64,000 nt of DNA from Pseudomonadota bacterium (GTDB taxonomy: Bacteria > CALINM01), in contig JAOABK010000002.1 in NCBI GenBank assembly GCA_026418415.1, forward strand, positions 62,001 through 126,000, written 5' to 3'. The notes below the pieces were generated by a model. That model was not told where the DNA came from and did no database searches. It worked only from the letters and a program-made list of their open reading frames with translations. Both the position numbers and the translations under genes were made by a program. Shown one piece after another: positions 43,722 through 53,240 of this stretch. Positions within the stretch are counted from its first letter, which is position 1; each line of letters starts with the position of its first letter.

Positions 43722-45256
43722 TGAAAAGATTAAATCTTTCTAAAATATCTCAGTTTTTTTTTCTAATTCTTTTTCTTTTTTTATTTGTAAACACAGAATA
43801 TAGGGGTAAAGATGAAATATCTTTAGCTATTAACAGTTTTTTTAGAGCAAATCCCCTTGTTTTATTTTCCTATATATTATCGAATTTTTCTTTTACCTGG
43901 ATACTTTTCCCTGCCTTACTTTTAACTTTTTTCAGTTTTTTTTTGGGTAGATTTTTTTGTGGATGGATCTGCCCTCTTGGCACGACCATAGATTTTTTTT
44001 CAAAGTTTTTTAGAAAAAAAGAGAAGAGAATATTTCATCCCCATCTTAAATATTATCTATTGGGATTCCTCTTGTTTGTGTCTCTTTTTGGGATTAATAT
44101 CACAGGGCTTTTAGATCCAATAGCAATTCTTGTTAGATTCTTGACTTTTACCGCCTTCCCTTTGTTTGGAGATATTGTTAAATCAGGCTGGGTGGGGTTG
44201 TATGAGATACTCGGTGAAAAAAGGGATTCTATTGCATTTCTCTATGATTTTTTAAAATCCAACATTCTCCCCTTTAGGGAAACGATATATCCTCTTGCTT
44301 TTGTTTCGTTCTTTATTTTTATAGTAATTCTTATACTTGAAAAGTTTGAGAAAAGAAGCTGGTGTAGGAATCTTTGCCCCCTTGGGACTCTACTTGGATT
44401 ACTAAGTAAATTTTCTATTTTTAAAAGGTTACCACAAAATCTATGCAAGGATTGTGGAGATTGTAAAAGTATTTGTCCCACTGGATTCGAAAAAGATCTT
44501 TTACAAAGAGAAGAGTGCATATTATGCATGGATTGTGAATTTAAGTGTAAGTTCAAAAGAGTTAGATTCAATATAGCAATGAAACCAGACATTGAAACCA
44601 GTTTTTCTAAGCGAAGGGTTTTTATAACAAGCTTTATAACTGGTTATTTTGTTTCTGGTGTTTTTAAATTTTTTAGAGATGGTCATGATAGTAGATTGCT
44701 AAGACCACCGGGTGTTAAAGATGAAAAAGTTTTTTTGCAAAAATGTGTTCGATGTGGTGAGTGCATCAAGATTTGCCTCAAAAATGCTTTATATCCCGCT
44801 GTTTTCACAAATGGCTTTTATAATCTTTTTACGCCTATTTTAATACCAAGGAAAGGGTATTGTGAGTATAATTGTACCTTGTGTGGACAGGTATGTCCTA
44901 CCAAAGCAATTCCTCAACTGCCTTTAGAAACTAAACGAAAAGAGGTTATTGGTATTGCAGTTTTTGATAAAAATCATTGTTTGCCTTACGCAAAGAAGGT
45001 AAACTGTATGGTGTGTGAAGAGCATTGTCCTGTTCCAAAAAAGGCGATAAGATTTGAGGTTGTTTATGAAAGGGATTATGATGGGAAAATGAAAGAGTTA
45101 AAAAAACCCTATGTTGTTGATGAATTATGTATAGGTTGTGGTATATGTGAATATATATGTCCTCTTACTTCAAAGGCTGGCATAGAGGTTTTTAAGAGTA
45201 AAGAATTAAGTAGGAGTGATATTTATGGCTATAATGGAAATTCTAAAATATCCTGA
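43721..45256 (+). CDS. NapH-NapG-like fused quinol-oxidising ferredoxin membrane protein
   Basis: A 511-residue protein. The N-terminal half is NapH/NosR-like: TM segments, RFFCGWICPLGTTIDFF near residue 81, CRNLCPLGTLLG near 215, then two ferredoxin motifs (CKDCGDCKSICP, CILCMDCEFKC). A further TM follows KRRVFITSF (about 292). The C-terminal half matches MauM/NapG: LLRPPGVKDEKVFLQKCVRC, CTLCGQVCPTKAIP, CMVCEEHCPVPKKA and CIGCGICEYICP, about four more clusters. Together this is a one-chain equivalent of NapGH, which oxidises menaquinol and passes electrons to periplasmic partners. The acceptor is unknown here. Its end overlaps the def gene. Confidence 0.87.
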   Translation: MKRLNLSKISQFFFLILFLFLFVNTEYRGKDEISLAINSFFRANPLVLFSYILSNFSFTWILFPALLLTFFSFFLGRFFCGWICPLGTTIDFFSKFFRKKEKRIFHPHLKYYLLGFLLFVSLFGINITGLLDPIAILVRFLTFTAFPLFGDIVKSGWVGLYEILGEKRDSIAFLYDFLKSNILPFRETIYPLAFVSFFIFIVILILEKFEKRSWCRNLCPLGTLLGLLSKFSIFKRLPQNLCKDCGDCKSICPTGFEKDLLQREECILCMDCEFKCKFKRVRFNIAMKPDIETSFSKRRVFITSFITGYFVSGVFKFFRDGHDSRLLRPPGVKDEKVFLQKCVRCGECIKICLKNALYPAVFTNGFYNLFTPILIPRKGYCEYNCTLCGQVCPTKAIPQLPLETKRKEVIGIAVFDKNHCLPYAKKVNCMVCEEHCPVPKKAIRFEVVYERDYDGKMKELKKPYVVDELCIGCGICEYICPLTSKAGIEVFKSKELSRSDIYGYNGNSKIS

Positions 45257-45734
45257 TCAAAGGTTAAGAGTTGTAGCTAAAGAAATTGATAAAATAAATA
45301 ACGATATTAAAAAGATTTCTATGTCTATGATAGAAACTATGTACCATGCGAAAGGTATCGGGCTTGCAGCAACACAGGTTGGTATTCCTATAAGGCTTTT
45401 TGTAATTGATATTGAACAGCTTGATGAGAATCCTAATCCTATTGTTTTTATAAATCCAAAAATAATTTTATCTGAAGGTAGAGAAAAACATGATGAGGGG
45501 TGTCTTAGCATCCCAGGTTACACTGCACCGGTGGAACGTGCTTCAAAAGTAATTGTTAAATTTTTAGATCTTGAAGGGAATTCTCAGGAATTGATTGCAG
45601 AAGGGCTTCTCGCAAGAGCGATTCAGCATGAAAATGACCATTTAGATGGCAAACTTTTCATTGATAGACTTAGTCCAATAAGAAAAGAGCTAATAATCAA
45701 AAAGTTAAAAAAGGAGATGGAAAAAAGTCTATGA
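45225..45734 (+). CDS. def: Peptide deformylase
   Basis: A 169-residue metalloenzyme removing formyl groups from nascent proteins. All three motifs are present: GIGLAATQVG, EGCLSIPG (Cys ligand) and QHENDHLDGKLF (HExxH ligands and Glu). AGGAG at 45212-45216, 8 bases before ATG 45225, fixes the start; the GTG at 45216 and ATG 45234 fit less well. It begins inside the end of the NapH-NapG-like gene and overlaps fmt by 4 bases. Confidence 0.96.
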   Translation: MAIMEILKYPDQRLRVVAKEIDKINNDIKKISMSMIETMYHAKGIGLAATQVGIPIRLFVIDIEQLDENPNPIVFINPKIILSEGREKHDEGCLSIPGYTAPVERASKVIVKFLDLEGNSQELIAEGLLARAIQHENDHLDGKLFIDRLSPIRKELIIKKLKKEMEKSL

Positions 45735-46654
45735 AAATTGGTTTTTTCGGAACCCCTGATTTTGTATTGGAGTACCTTGATGCAATTTATAAATCAAGTA
45801 ATACTATATCATTTATCGTTACTGCTCCTGATAAGCCAAAGGGAAGGGGACAAAAAATAATCCCACCTGCCCCTAAGGTTTTTGCAATCGAAAAGAATAT
45901 ACCCTATTTCCAGCCAGAAAATATAAAGGATGATAATTTCATTAATACTTTAAAATCCTTCGACACCGATATTTTTGTTGTAATTGCCTATGGTAAAAAA
46001 CTGCCTAAAGAGATCCTCGAATTGCCCAAGCTTGGCTCATACAACGTTCACTTTTCCTTACTTCCCCGCTGGAGGGGGGCTGCACCTGTTAACTGGGCAA
46101 TTTTATCTGGTGATACTGAAACTGGTGTCACTTTGATGAAAATGGATGAAGGGCTTGATACTGGTGATATATTTCTTCAAGAAAAAACAGGAATTGGGTT
46201 TTATGAAACTTCTGTTGATGTATTTAAAAAACTAATTCCTTTAGGAATAAAGTTATTGTTAAGGGGAGTTGAGATTTTAAAGAATTATGTTCCACAGTTT
46301 ACAAAGCAAGATGAGCGTTTTGTGACTTATGCTAAACCATTTAAAAAAAGTGATGGCTTAATAGATTGGTCAAAAGGGGCATTTGATATACATAATATGG
46401 TTAGAGCTCTTCAGCCTTGGCCCAGTGCTTATACAAATATAAAAGGTAAACTTGTAAAAATTTGGAAAACAGATGTTATCAATAATGATTCAATACCTGG
46501 AAAGATTGAAAAAATTGATAAAAGTGCTGTTTTAATTGGAACAGGAAAGGGTATTATAAAATTGCTTGAGATACAAGAAGAAGGTAAAAATAAGAGCAGT
46601 CCCTCTCAACTTTTTTTAAAATATGGCTTCAAAAATGGTGACTCTATATGTTAA
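45731..46654 (+). CDS. fmt: Methionyl-tRNA formyltransferase
   Basis: A 307-residue enzyme formylating initiator Met-tRNA. FFGTPDFVLEYLDAI is the N-terminal strand-loop, NVHFSLLPRWRGAAPVNWA carries the catalytic Asn-His, and MDEGLDTGDI the catalytic Asp. The C-terminal OB-like domain starts near residue 205 (FVTYAKPFKKSDGLIDW). The length is normal. It is coupled to def (ATGA overlap), the usual pairing. About 40 bases separate it from the DUF116 gene. Confidence 0.97.
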   Translation: MKIGFFGTPDFVLEYLDAIYKSSNTISFIVTAPDKPKGRGQKIIPPAPKVFAIEKNIPYFQPENIKDDNFINTLKSFDTDIFVVIAYGKKLPKEILELPKLGSYNVHFSLLPRWRGAAPVNWAILSGDTETGVTLMKMDEGLDTGDIFLQEKTGIGFYETSVDVFKKLIPLGIKLLLRGVEILKNYVPQFTKQDERFVTYAKPFKKSDGLIDWSKGAFDIHNMVRALQPWPSAYTNIKGKLVKIWKTDVINNDSIPGKIEKIDKSAVLIGTGKGIIKLLEIQEEGKNKSSPSQLFLKYGFKNGDSIC

Positions 46655-46694
46655 GTCTCGTTGAGGGATTAAGAAGGGGCAGATTTTTTCAGAA

Positions 46695-47219
46695 ATGATA
46701 ATAAAAAAGTTTTGTTTAAAGGTTCTTTATCCAATCTTTTCTTTTTTTTATAAACTCTTAAAATTAGACAAAGATAGGTGTATAAAGTTTTTCGTAGAAC
46801 TAAATAATAGATTTACCTTTCGGAAGATATCTAAATTAAAAGACAAACCAAAAAAAATATTACTTTTGATGCCCCATTGTCTCCAATTTTCCGATTGCGA
46901 GTATAGAATAACTGGAAAAGTAATTAAATGTAAAATGTGTGGCAAATGTGAGATAAAAGATTTAATGGAAATTTCAAAAAGATATAATGTAAAATTATCT
47001 GTTGCTACAGGTGGCACTATGGCGAGGAATATAATAAAAAATTTCAATCCCCAACTTATTATTGCAACAGCTTGCGAAAGGGATCTTATATCGGGTTTGA
47101 TAGATACAATAAATCTTCCAGTTATTGGTATTTTAAATGAAAGACCCTACGGACCTTGTTTAGATACGAGGGTTGATTTAGAAAAAATCACTTCAATACT
47201 TGAGAGTTTGCAGAGGTGA
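46695..47219 (+). CDS. DUF116 protein
   Basis: A 174-residue DUF116 family protein with a membrane-associated N-terminus (about residues 5-20) and a Cys-rich core: LMPHCLQFSDCEYRI, KCKMCGKCEIKDLMEIS and ATACERDLISGL, then PVIGILNERPYGPC. The Cys pattern suggests metal or Fe-S binding, but the function is not known. Its position after def-fmt is conserved in Geobacter-like genomes. ATG 46695 is the first usable start in frame (a stop lies at 46662-46664). It ends just before rpe. Confidence 0.87.
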   Translation: MIIKKFCLKVLYPIFSFFYKLLKLDKDRCIKFFVELNNRFTFRKISKLKDKPKKILLLMPHCLQFSDCEYRITGKVIKCKMCGKCEIKDLMEISKRYNVKLSVATGGTMARNIIKNFNPQLIIATACERDLISGLIDTINLPVIGILNERPYGPCLDTRVDLEKITSILESLQR

Positions 47220-47221
47220 AT

Positions 47222-47884
47222 ATGAAAGACATTCTGATTGCACCATCAATTTTATCTGCGGATTTTGGTAATCTGAAAGAAGAGATATATAAGGTTGAAC
47301 TGGCTGGTGCTGATTTAATCCATTTAGATATTATGGATGGACATTTTGTTCCTAACCTTACCTTTGGTCCCTATGGAGTTTCTTGTATAAAAAAGTATGC
47401 AAAAAAGCCCTTAGATGTTCATCTTATGCTTGATAACCCCGATGAATTTATTCATCCCTTCATAGATGCTGGAGCAGATATGGTTTCAGTTCATTTAGAG
47501 AGTTGTAAGCATATACAAAGAACTCTAACTGAAATAAAGAGAAGGGGAGTAAAGGCAGGTGTGGCAATAAATCCCGCTACTTCTTTTGAACCAATAGAGT
47601 ATATTCTTGAATCTATTGACTTTGTATTAATTATGACAGTTAATCCTGGATTTGGTGGGCAGAGCTTTATAGAAGGTGTAGTAAAAAAGATTGAGAGGTT
47701 AAACAAACTATTAATTAAATATAAATCTCCCTGTGTTATAGAGGTCGATGGTGGTATTGATGATAAAACAATAAGGAAGGTTTATGATGCTGGAGCAAGA
47801 ATAATAGTAGCAGGCAACTTCATATTCAAAAACACAAATTATAAGAAAGCTATAGAAAAGCTAAGAAAAGCATGCCAGAAATAG
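47222..47884 (+). CDS. rpe: Ribulose-phosphate 3-epimerase
   Basis: A 220-residue TIM-barrel enzyme interconverting ribulose-5-phosphate and xylulose-5-phosphate in the pentose phosphate pathway. Signatures are APSILSADFG, HLDIMDGHFVPNLTFGP (metal ligands His/Asp), MTVNPGFGGQSF and EVDGGID near the C-terminus. ATG 47222 is preferred to GTG 47216; GAGGTGA precedes it. The 3' end overlaps the MgtC-like gene by 13 bases. Confidence 0.96.
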   Translation: MKDILIAPSILSADFGNLKEEIYKVELAGADLIHLDIMDGHFVPNLTFGPYGVSCIKKYAKKPLDVHLMLDNPDEFIHPFIDAGADMVSVHLESCKHIQRTLTEIKRRGVKAGVAINPATSFEPIEYILESIDFVLIMTVNPGFGGQSFIEGVVKKIERLNKLLIKYKSPCVIEVDGGIDDKTIRKVYDAGARIIVAGNFIFKNTNYKKAIEKLRKACQK

Positions 47885-48528
47885 ATAATATTGAACTAAT
47901 TTTAAGACTTGTTATTGCAGCGACTTTTGGTGGTTTAATAGGGCTTGAAAGACAGATTCAAGGTCAATCCGCTGGATTTAGAACCCAACTACTTGTCTGT
48001 TTAGGTGCCTGTTTATTTACCATCATCTCTCTAAAAGTTTATTTAACCTTTGGTCAGTCAGCAGATCCGGGACGTATATCGGCACAGATAGTTGTTGGTA
48101 TTGGTTTTTTGGGTGCAGGTGCAATTTTGAGACAGGGAGAATTTATAAGGGGTCTTACTACTGCTGCCACACTTTGGACAGTAAGTGCTATAGGTATGGC
48201 AATTGGTTTTGGAGAGTATTTGATAGCATCTGTGGGTACGATACTTGTCCTTGCAAATCTAATAATTTTAAAACATTTAGAAAGCAAAATTCCAAGGGAT
48301 AGATATGTAAATGTGATAATTGAAACTCTTGAAAGTGATGAAACAGATTATTACTCTTTGGCAAAAGATTCTAACGTAGAAATTGTGGGAAAATCTTTCA
48401 AATACTTACTTGATAAGGAATTGAAACATTATAATCTAAATGTGAAATATAAAAAGGAAAGGGAGATAAATACATTTTTAAGAAAATTAAGAGAGATAAA
48501 GGGATTGCGAATGCTGATGCTTGATTAA
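47872..48528 (+). CDS. MgtC/SapB-family membrane protein
   Basis: A 218-residue protein with four N-terminal TM helices (about residues 8-130) and a soluble C-terminal domain (~140-218). AATFGGLIGLERQIQGQSAG and FRTQLLVCLGACLFTI are the MgtC/SapB signature. Family members affect adaptation to low magnesium and F-type ATPase activity in some pathogens; the general role is unclear. The C-terminal segment looks like a small ACT-like domain. It ends the operon; the mdh promoter follows within 45 bases. Confidence 0.88.
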   Translation: MPEIDNIELILRLVIAATFGGLIGLERQIQGQSAGFRTQLLVCLGACLFTIISLKVYLTFGQSADPGRISAQIVVGIGFLGAGAILRQGEFIRGLTTAATLWTVSAIGMAIGFGEYLIASVGTILVLANLIILKHLESKIPRDRYVNVIIETLESDETDYYSLAKDSNVEIVGKSFKYLLDKELKHYNLNVKYKKEREINTFLRKLREIKGLRMLMLD

Positions 48529-48570
48529 TTTTATTATTAATAAAAAAATTTTTTTAAAAATAAAATTTCG

Positions 48571-48600
48571 TTGACATTTTGATTTGCTAATTGATATTAT
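48571..48600 (+). promoter_or_regulatory. Promoter of the mdh-fum-sdh-hdr gene run, with overlapping palindrome
   Basis: Perfect TTGACA (48571-48576) and TATTAT (48595-48600) with an 18-base spacer. A perfect odd palindrome, TTGATA-T-TATCAA (48591-48603), covers the -10 and could be an operator. GAAGGAG before ATG 48632 is the ribosome binding site. Confidence 0.6.
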
Positions 48601-48616
48601 CAAGAAAAATTAATAG

Positions 48617-49564
<948 letters not shown>

Positions 49565-49568
49565 TACC

Positions 49569-50414
49569 ATGAAAAAGATTACAGAAGAACAGATAATTGA
49601 GGCTATTAAAAACCTTTTTCTTGATGCAGGGAAGTTTCTTCCTGAAGATGTTTACTGTGCTTTTGAAAATAGTTTAAAGGTCGAGGAATCGCCTTTAGGA
49701 AGGGCCGTACTTGAACAATTAATTGAAAATAAGAAAATTGCTGAAAACGATGGTATGGCGCTTTGTCAGGATACGGGATTTGCTGTAGTATTTGTAGAAT
49801 GGGGCACAAGAGTTATTTTTGATGGTAAAGATTTATTTGAAGCAGTAAATGAAGGTGTTAGAAGGGCATACAAAGATGGTTATTACAGGAAATCAATAGT
49901 TAACGATCCCCTTTTTGATAGAAAAAATACAGGTGATAATACCCCCTGTCTTCTTCATTTTGAGTTTGTGCCTGGTGAAAACGTTAGAATTATTGCTGCA
50001 CCCAAGGGTGGTGGTAGTGAGAATATGAGCGCAATAAAGATGTTAAGACCAGCAGACGGTGTTGAAGGTGTTAAGAGATTTGTTATTGAAACTGTTGAGA
50101 AAGCGGGAGGCAATCCCTGTCCGCCTATTATTGTTGGGGTTGGGATTGGTGGTACCTTTGAGAAATCAGCATATCTCGCTAAAAAGGCTCTTTTAAGAGA
50201 AATTGGTGAGCATAACAAAGATGATAGATATGCTAATTTAGAAAGGGAATTGCTAACAGAGATAAATAAATTAGGTATTGGTCCAATGGGTTTTGGTGGT
50301 AGGGTTACAGCACTTGCAGTGAATATCGAATATTACCCTTGCCATATTGCAAGTTTACCTGTGGCTGTGAATATTCAGTGCCATAGCGCAAGACATAAAG
50401 AGGTAATCTTATAA
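49569..50414 (+). CDS. Class I fumarate hydratase, alpha subunit
   Basis: A 281-residue [4Fe-4S] subunit of the two-subunit, oxygen-sensitive fumarase. ALCQDTGFAVVFVEWG near residue 60, then GGGSENMSAIKMLRPADG and CPPIIVGVGIGGTFEKSA contain the cluster Cys and substrate-binding residues of the N-terminal fumarase domain. In E. coli FumA this domain is fused to the beta domain; here they are separate genes with a one-base overlap (TAATG). It follows mdh by 4 bases. It hydrates fumarate to malate. Confidence 0.95.
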   Translation: MKKITEEQIIEAIKNLFLDAGKFLPEDVYCAFENSLKVEESPLGRAVLEQLIENKKIAENDGMALCQDTGFAVVFVEWGTRVIFDGKDLFEAVNEGVRRAYKDGYYRKSIVNDPLFDRKNTGDNTPCLLHFEFVPGENVRIIAAPKGGGSENMSAIKMLRPADGVEGVKRFVIETVEKAGGNPCPPIIVGVGIGGTFEKSAYLAKKALLREIGEHNKDDRYANLERELLTEINKLGIGPMGFGGRVTALAVNIEYYPCHIASLPVAVNIQCHSARHKEVIL

Positions 50415-50968
50415 TGATAAAAAAAATAAATACACCCCTTTCAGATGAAATTATATCTCAACTTAAGTGTGGCGATCTTGTAGAGATTACAGGTGTAATC
50501 TTCACCGCAAGAGATGCAGCTCATAAAAGATTGGTAGAATTAATAAAGGATGGTAAAGAACTTCCCTTTGATATAAGGGGGGCTGTAATATATTACGTTG
50601 GTCCAACCCCTGCTAAACCTGGTCAAGTAATCGGCTCTGCAGGACCAACCACAAGTTATAGGATGGATCCCTATGCTCCAGTACTTTTAGAAAAAGGGCT
50701 AAAAGGGATGATAGGTAAGGGAAAACGTTCAAAGGAAGTAAGAGATGCTATTGTAAAATATAAGGGCATATATTTTGCTTCAACAGGTGGAGCTGCTGCT
50801 CTTTTAGCCAAGCATATTAAGAGTTCTGAAATAGTTGCATATGAGGATTTGGGACCTGAGGCGATAAGGAAGCTCTATGTGGAGAATTTTCCAGCAATAG
50901 TTGTAAACGATATATATGGAAATGACCTTTACGAAGAGGGAGTGAAAAGATACAAAATTAATGAGTAA
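50414..50968 (+). CDS. Class I fumarate hydratase, beta subunit
   Basis: A 184-residue C-terminal-domain subunit of class I fumarase. GVIFTARDAAHKRLVELIK, YYVGPTPAKPGQVIGSAGPT and MIGKGKRSKEV are the family signatures that complete the active site with the alpha subunit. The length fits the split form found in archaea and anaerobic bacteria. It overlaps the alpha gene by one base and the sdhC gene by 8. Confidence 0.95.
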   Translation: MIKKINTPLSDEIISQLKCGDLVEITGVIFTARDAAHKRLVELIKDGKELPFDIRGAVIYYVGPTPAKPGQVIGSAGPTTSYRMDPYAPVLLEKGLKGMIGKGKRSKEVRDAIVKYKGIYFASTGGAAALLAKHIKSSEIVAYEDLGPEAIRKLYVENFPAIVVNDIYGNDLYEEGVKRYKINE

Positions 50969-51485
50969 AAAGCTTCAATTCTACTTAAGAAGGTTACATG
51001 GTATAACTGGAATTTTTCCACTCGGTTACTTTCTTTATTATCATTTACAAAGTATGGCTTCAATATCCTCGGAAAACATTCTTTTTGGTGTTGTCTTTTT
51101 ATGGCTTCCTCTTTTGTTTCACAGCGTCTATGGAATGTACATAACCTATGAAGGGAGTGTTAATATTGGCTGTTATGGATATTGGCGTAATTACATGTAT
51201 TTTCTTCAAAGGTGGACAGGCATCTTTATTTTTATTTTTCTTATCTGGCATATTTATATAATGAAATTTGGTAGTTATTCTGCCACTGGATTAAATAATT
51301 TTGTTCTCTTTTTTGGTGTGATTATTTCAATTTTTCATGTTGCAAATGGTATTTTTGGTTTTCTTGTTGATATGGGTGTAGTAGTTGGGGAGAAGGCACA
51401 AAGGGTTGCTGTTGGAATTAGCATTATATTTTTTATTATTTTTGCTATATTTGGCATTCATAAATTCTATAGCTTTGTACAATAG
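50961..51485 (+). CDS. sdhC: Succinate dehydrogenase/fumarate reductase diheme cytochrome b subunit
   Basis: A 174-residue membrane subunit with five TM helices. Five histidines, H13, H28, H54, H97 and H126, are placed as in the Bacillus/Wolinella-type diheme b558 subunit, so both hemes b should be bound. It links the flavoprotein and iron-sulfur subunits to menaquinone across the membrane. This type works in succinate oxidation or fumarate reduction with low-potential quinones. It precedes sdhA by 9 bases and overlaps the fumarase beta gene. Confidence 0.92.
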   Translation: MSKKLQFYLRRLHGITGIFPLGYFLYYHLQSMASISSENILFGVVFLWLPLLFHSVYGMYITYEGSVNIGCYGYWRNYMYFLQRWTGIFIFIFLIWHIYIMKFGSYSATGLNNFVLFFGVIISIFHVANGIFGFLVDMGVVVGEKAQRVAVGISIIFFIIFAIFGIHKFYSFVQ

Positions 51486-51494
51486 GAGATAATT

Positions 51495-53240
51495 TTGTCA
51501 TCAGGATGTGAAGTTATAGTTGTTGGTGGTGGTTTGGCTGGATTGATGGCAACGATAGTTGCCTGTGAGAATAATTTGAGAGTTAAGCTTTTCACTTTAC
51601 TTCCAGCTAAGCGTTCCCATTCTGTATGTGCTCAGGGGGGGATTAATGCTTCTGTAAACACAAAGGGCGAAGGAGACAGTCCAGAGATTCATTTTTACGA
51701 AACCGTATATGGCGGAGATTTCCTGGCAAATCAGCCACCAGTTAAAGCAATGTGCGAGAACGCACCAAATATTGTTTATCTCCTTGATAGGATGGGGGTT
51801 ATGTTTAATAGAACCCCAGAGGGATTCCTGGATTTTAGAAGATTTGGTGGTACTCAATATCATAGAACTGCTTTTGCTGGGGCAACAACTGGTCAACAGA
51901 TTCTCTATGCTCTTGATGAACAGGTTAGAAGATTTGAATCAAGTGGTCTTGTAAAGAAATATACTGGATGGGAGTTTTTACGGGCTGTCATAGATGATGA
52001 TAACATTTGTAGAGGAATAGTTGCTGGTAATATCCATACACAGGAAATAGAGTATTTTAAAGCTGATGCGGTAGTAATTGCCACTGGTGGCCTTGGTATG
52101 ATTTTTGGTAAAAGCACAAATTCTGTGATTTGTACTGGTTCTGCTCAATCCATCCTATACAAGCAAGGTGTTAAATATGCAAATGGCGAATTCATACAAG
52201 TTCATCCTACTGCAATTGCTGGTGGAGATAAGTTAAGACTTATATCGGAGTCGGTTCGTGGCGAAGGTGGCCGAATTTGGACATATAAAGATGGTAAACC
52301 ATGGTATTTTCTCGAAGAAAAGTATCCAAAGTATGGAAACCTTGTCCCCAGAGATATTGCAAGTAGAGAGATTTTCAATGTTTGTGTGAATATGGGACTT
52401 GGAATAGATGGAAAAAATCAGGTTTATCTTGATGTAACTCACATAGATAGACAGACTCTCGAATATAAGTTAGGAGGGGTTCTTGAGATTTATGAAAAAT
52501 TTATGGGTGAGGATCCCTATACTAAGCCTATGAAGGTTTTTCCGGCTGTTCATTATACTATGGGTGGACTTTGGGTGGATTATAATCAAATGACAAATAT
52601 TCCAGGGCTCTTTGCTGCTGGGGAATGTGAGTACCAGTACCATGGTGCTAATAGATTGGGAGCTAATTCTCTTCTTTCCTGTATACATGGTGGCATGGTA
52701 GTAGGTAAAAAGATCCCTGAATACCTTAAGGGACTGGATAAATCTTGCGCTGATATAGGAGAAAATCTATTTGAAAGGGAGAAAAAGTCTGTACTTTCTA
52801 AATTTGAGCGTTACAAATCTTTGAAGGGAAAAGAAAATCCTTACCACTTACATAAAGAGCTTGGTGAATTAATGACAGAAAATGTAACTGTTATAAGATA
52901 TAATGACAAACTAAAAATGACCATTGAAAAGATAAAGGAGCTTAAAGAACGTTTCAATAAAATTGATATTCTTGATAATTCCGATTTTGGAAATCAGACT
53001 TTATTTTATGTAAACCAGCTTGCTAATATGCTTGATCTTGCTCTTGTTATAACGAAGGGTGCATTATTGAGGAATGAAAGCAGAGGTAGCCATTATAAAC
53101 CAGAGTTTCCCCAACGGGATGATGAAAATTTTCTAAAAACTACTATAGCGATTTATGATGAGAAAAATGATGAACCTGTGATATCATATGAAGAGGTAGA
53201 CACTTCATTAATTAAACCAGTAACAAGGAAGTATGACTGA
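51495..53240 (+). CDS. sdhA: Succinate dehydrogenase/fumarate reductase flavoprotein subunit
   Basis: A 581-residue FAD subunit. VVGGGLAGLMATIVACE binds ADP; HSVCAQGGINASVNT carries the covalent-FAD His region; PTAIAG, ISESVRGEGGRIW, VPRDIASREI and HYTMGGLWVDY line the dicarboxylate site. ECEYQYHGANRLGANSLLSC is the FAD-binding end. The start is TTG 51495, backed by AGGAG 8 bases upstream; no ATG fits in frame. It is followed without gap by the iron-sulfur subunit. Direction (oxidase or reductase) cannot be told from sequence. Confidence 0.95.
   Translation: MSSGCEVIVVGGGLAGLMATIVACENNLRVKLFTLLPAKRSHSVCAQGGINASVNTKGEGDSPEIHFYETVYGGDFLANQPPVKAMCENAPNIVYLLDRMGVMFNRTPEGFLDFRRFGGTQYHRTAFAGATTGQQILYALDEQVRRFESSGLVKKYTGWEFLRAVIDDDNICRGIVAGNIHTQEIEYFKADAVVIATGGLGMIFGKSTNSVICTGSAQSILYKQGVKYANGEFIQVHPTAIAGGDKLRLISESVRGEGGRIWTYKDGKPWYFLEEKYPKYGNLVPRDIASREIFNVCVNMGLGIDGKNQVYLDVTHIDRQTLEYKLGGVLEIYEKFMGEDPYTKPMKVFPAVHYTMGGLWVDYNQMTNIPGLFAAGECEYQYHGANRLGANSLLSCIHGGMVVGKKIPEYLKGLDKSCADIGENLFEREKKSVLSKFERYKSLKGKENPYHLHKELGELMTENVTVIRYNDKLKMTIEKIKELKERFNKIDILDNSDFGNQTLFYVNQLANMLDLALVITKGALLRNESRGSHYKPEFPQRDDENFLKTTIAIYDEKNDEPVISYEEVDTSLIKPVTRKYD

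Noticed and set aside
30495-45256. Extracellular cytochrome conduit (porin-cytochrome) reading of the exported cluster
   Set aside because: No CxxCH heme motif was found in these proteins and none looks like a large porin, so a classical conduit is not supported.
46648-46698. A 16-codon frame (MLSLVEGLRRGRFFQK) starting within the fmt end and overlapping the DUF116 start as TGA/ATG
   Set aside because: Too short to support as a gene, no ribosome binding site, and fmt ends normally. It may at most couple translation; left out.
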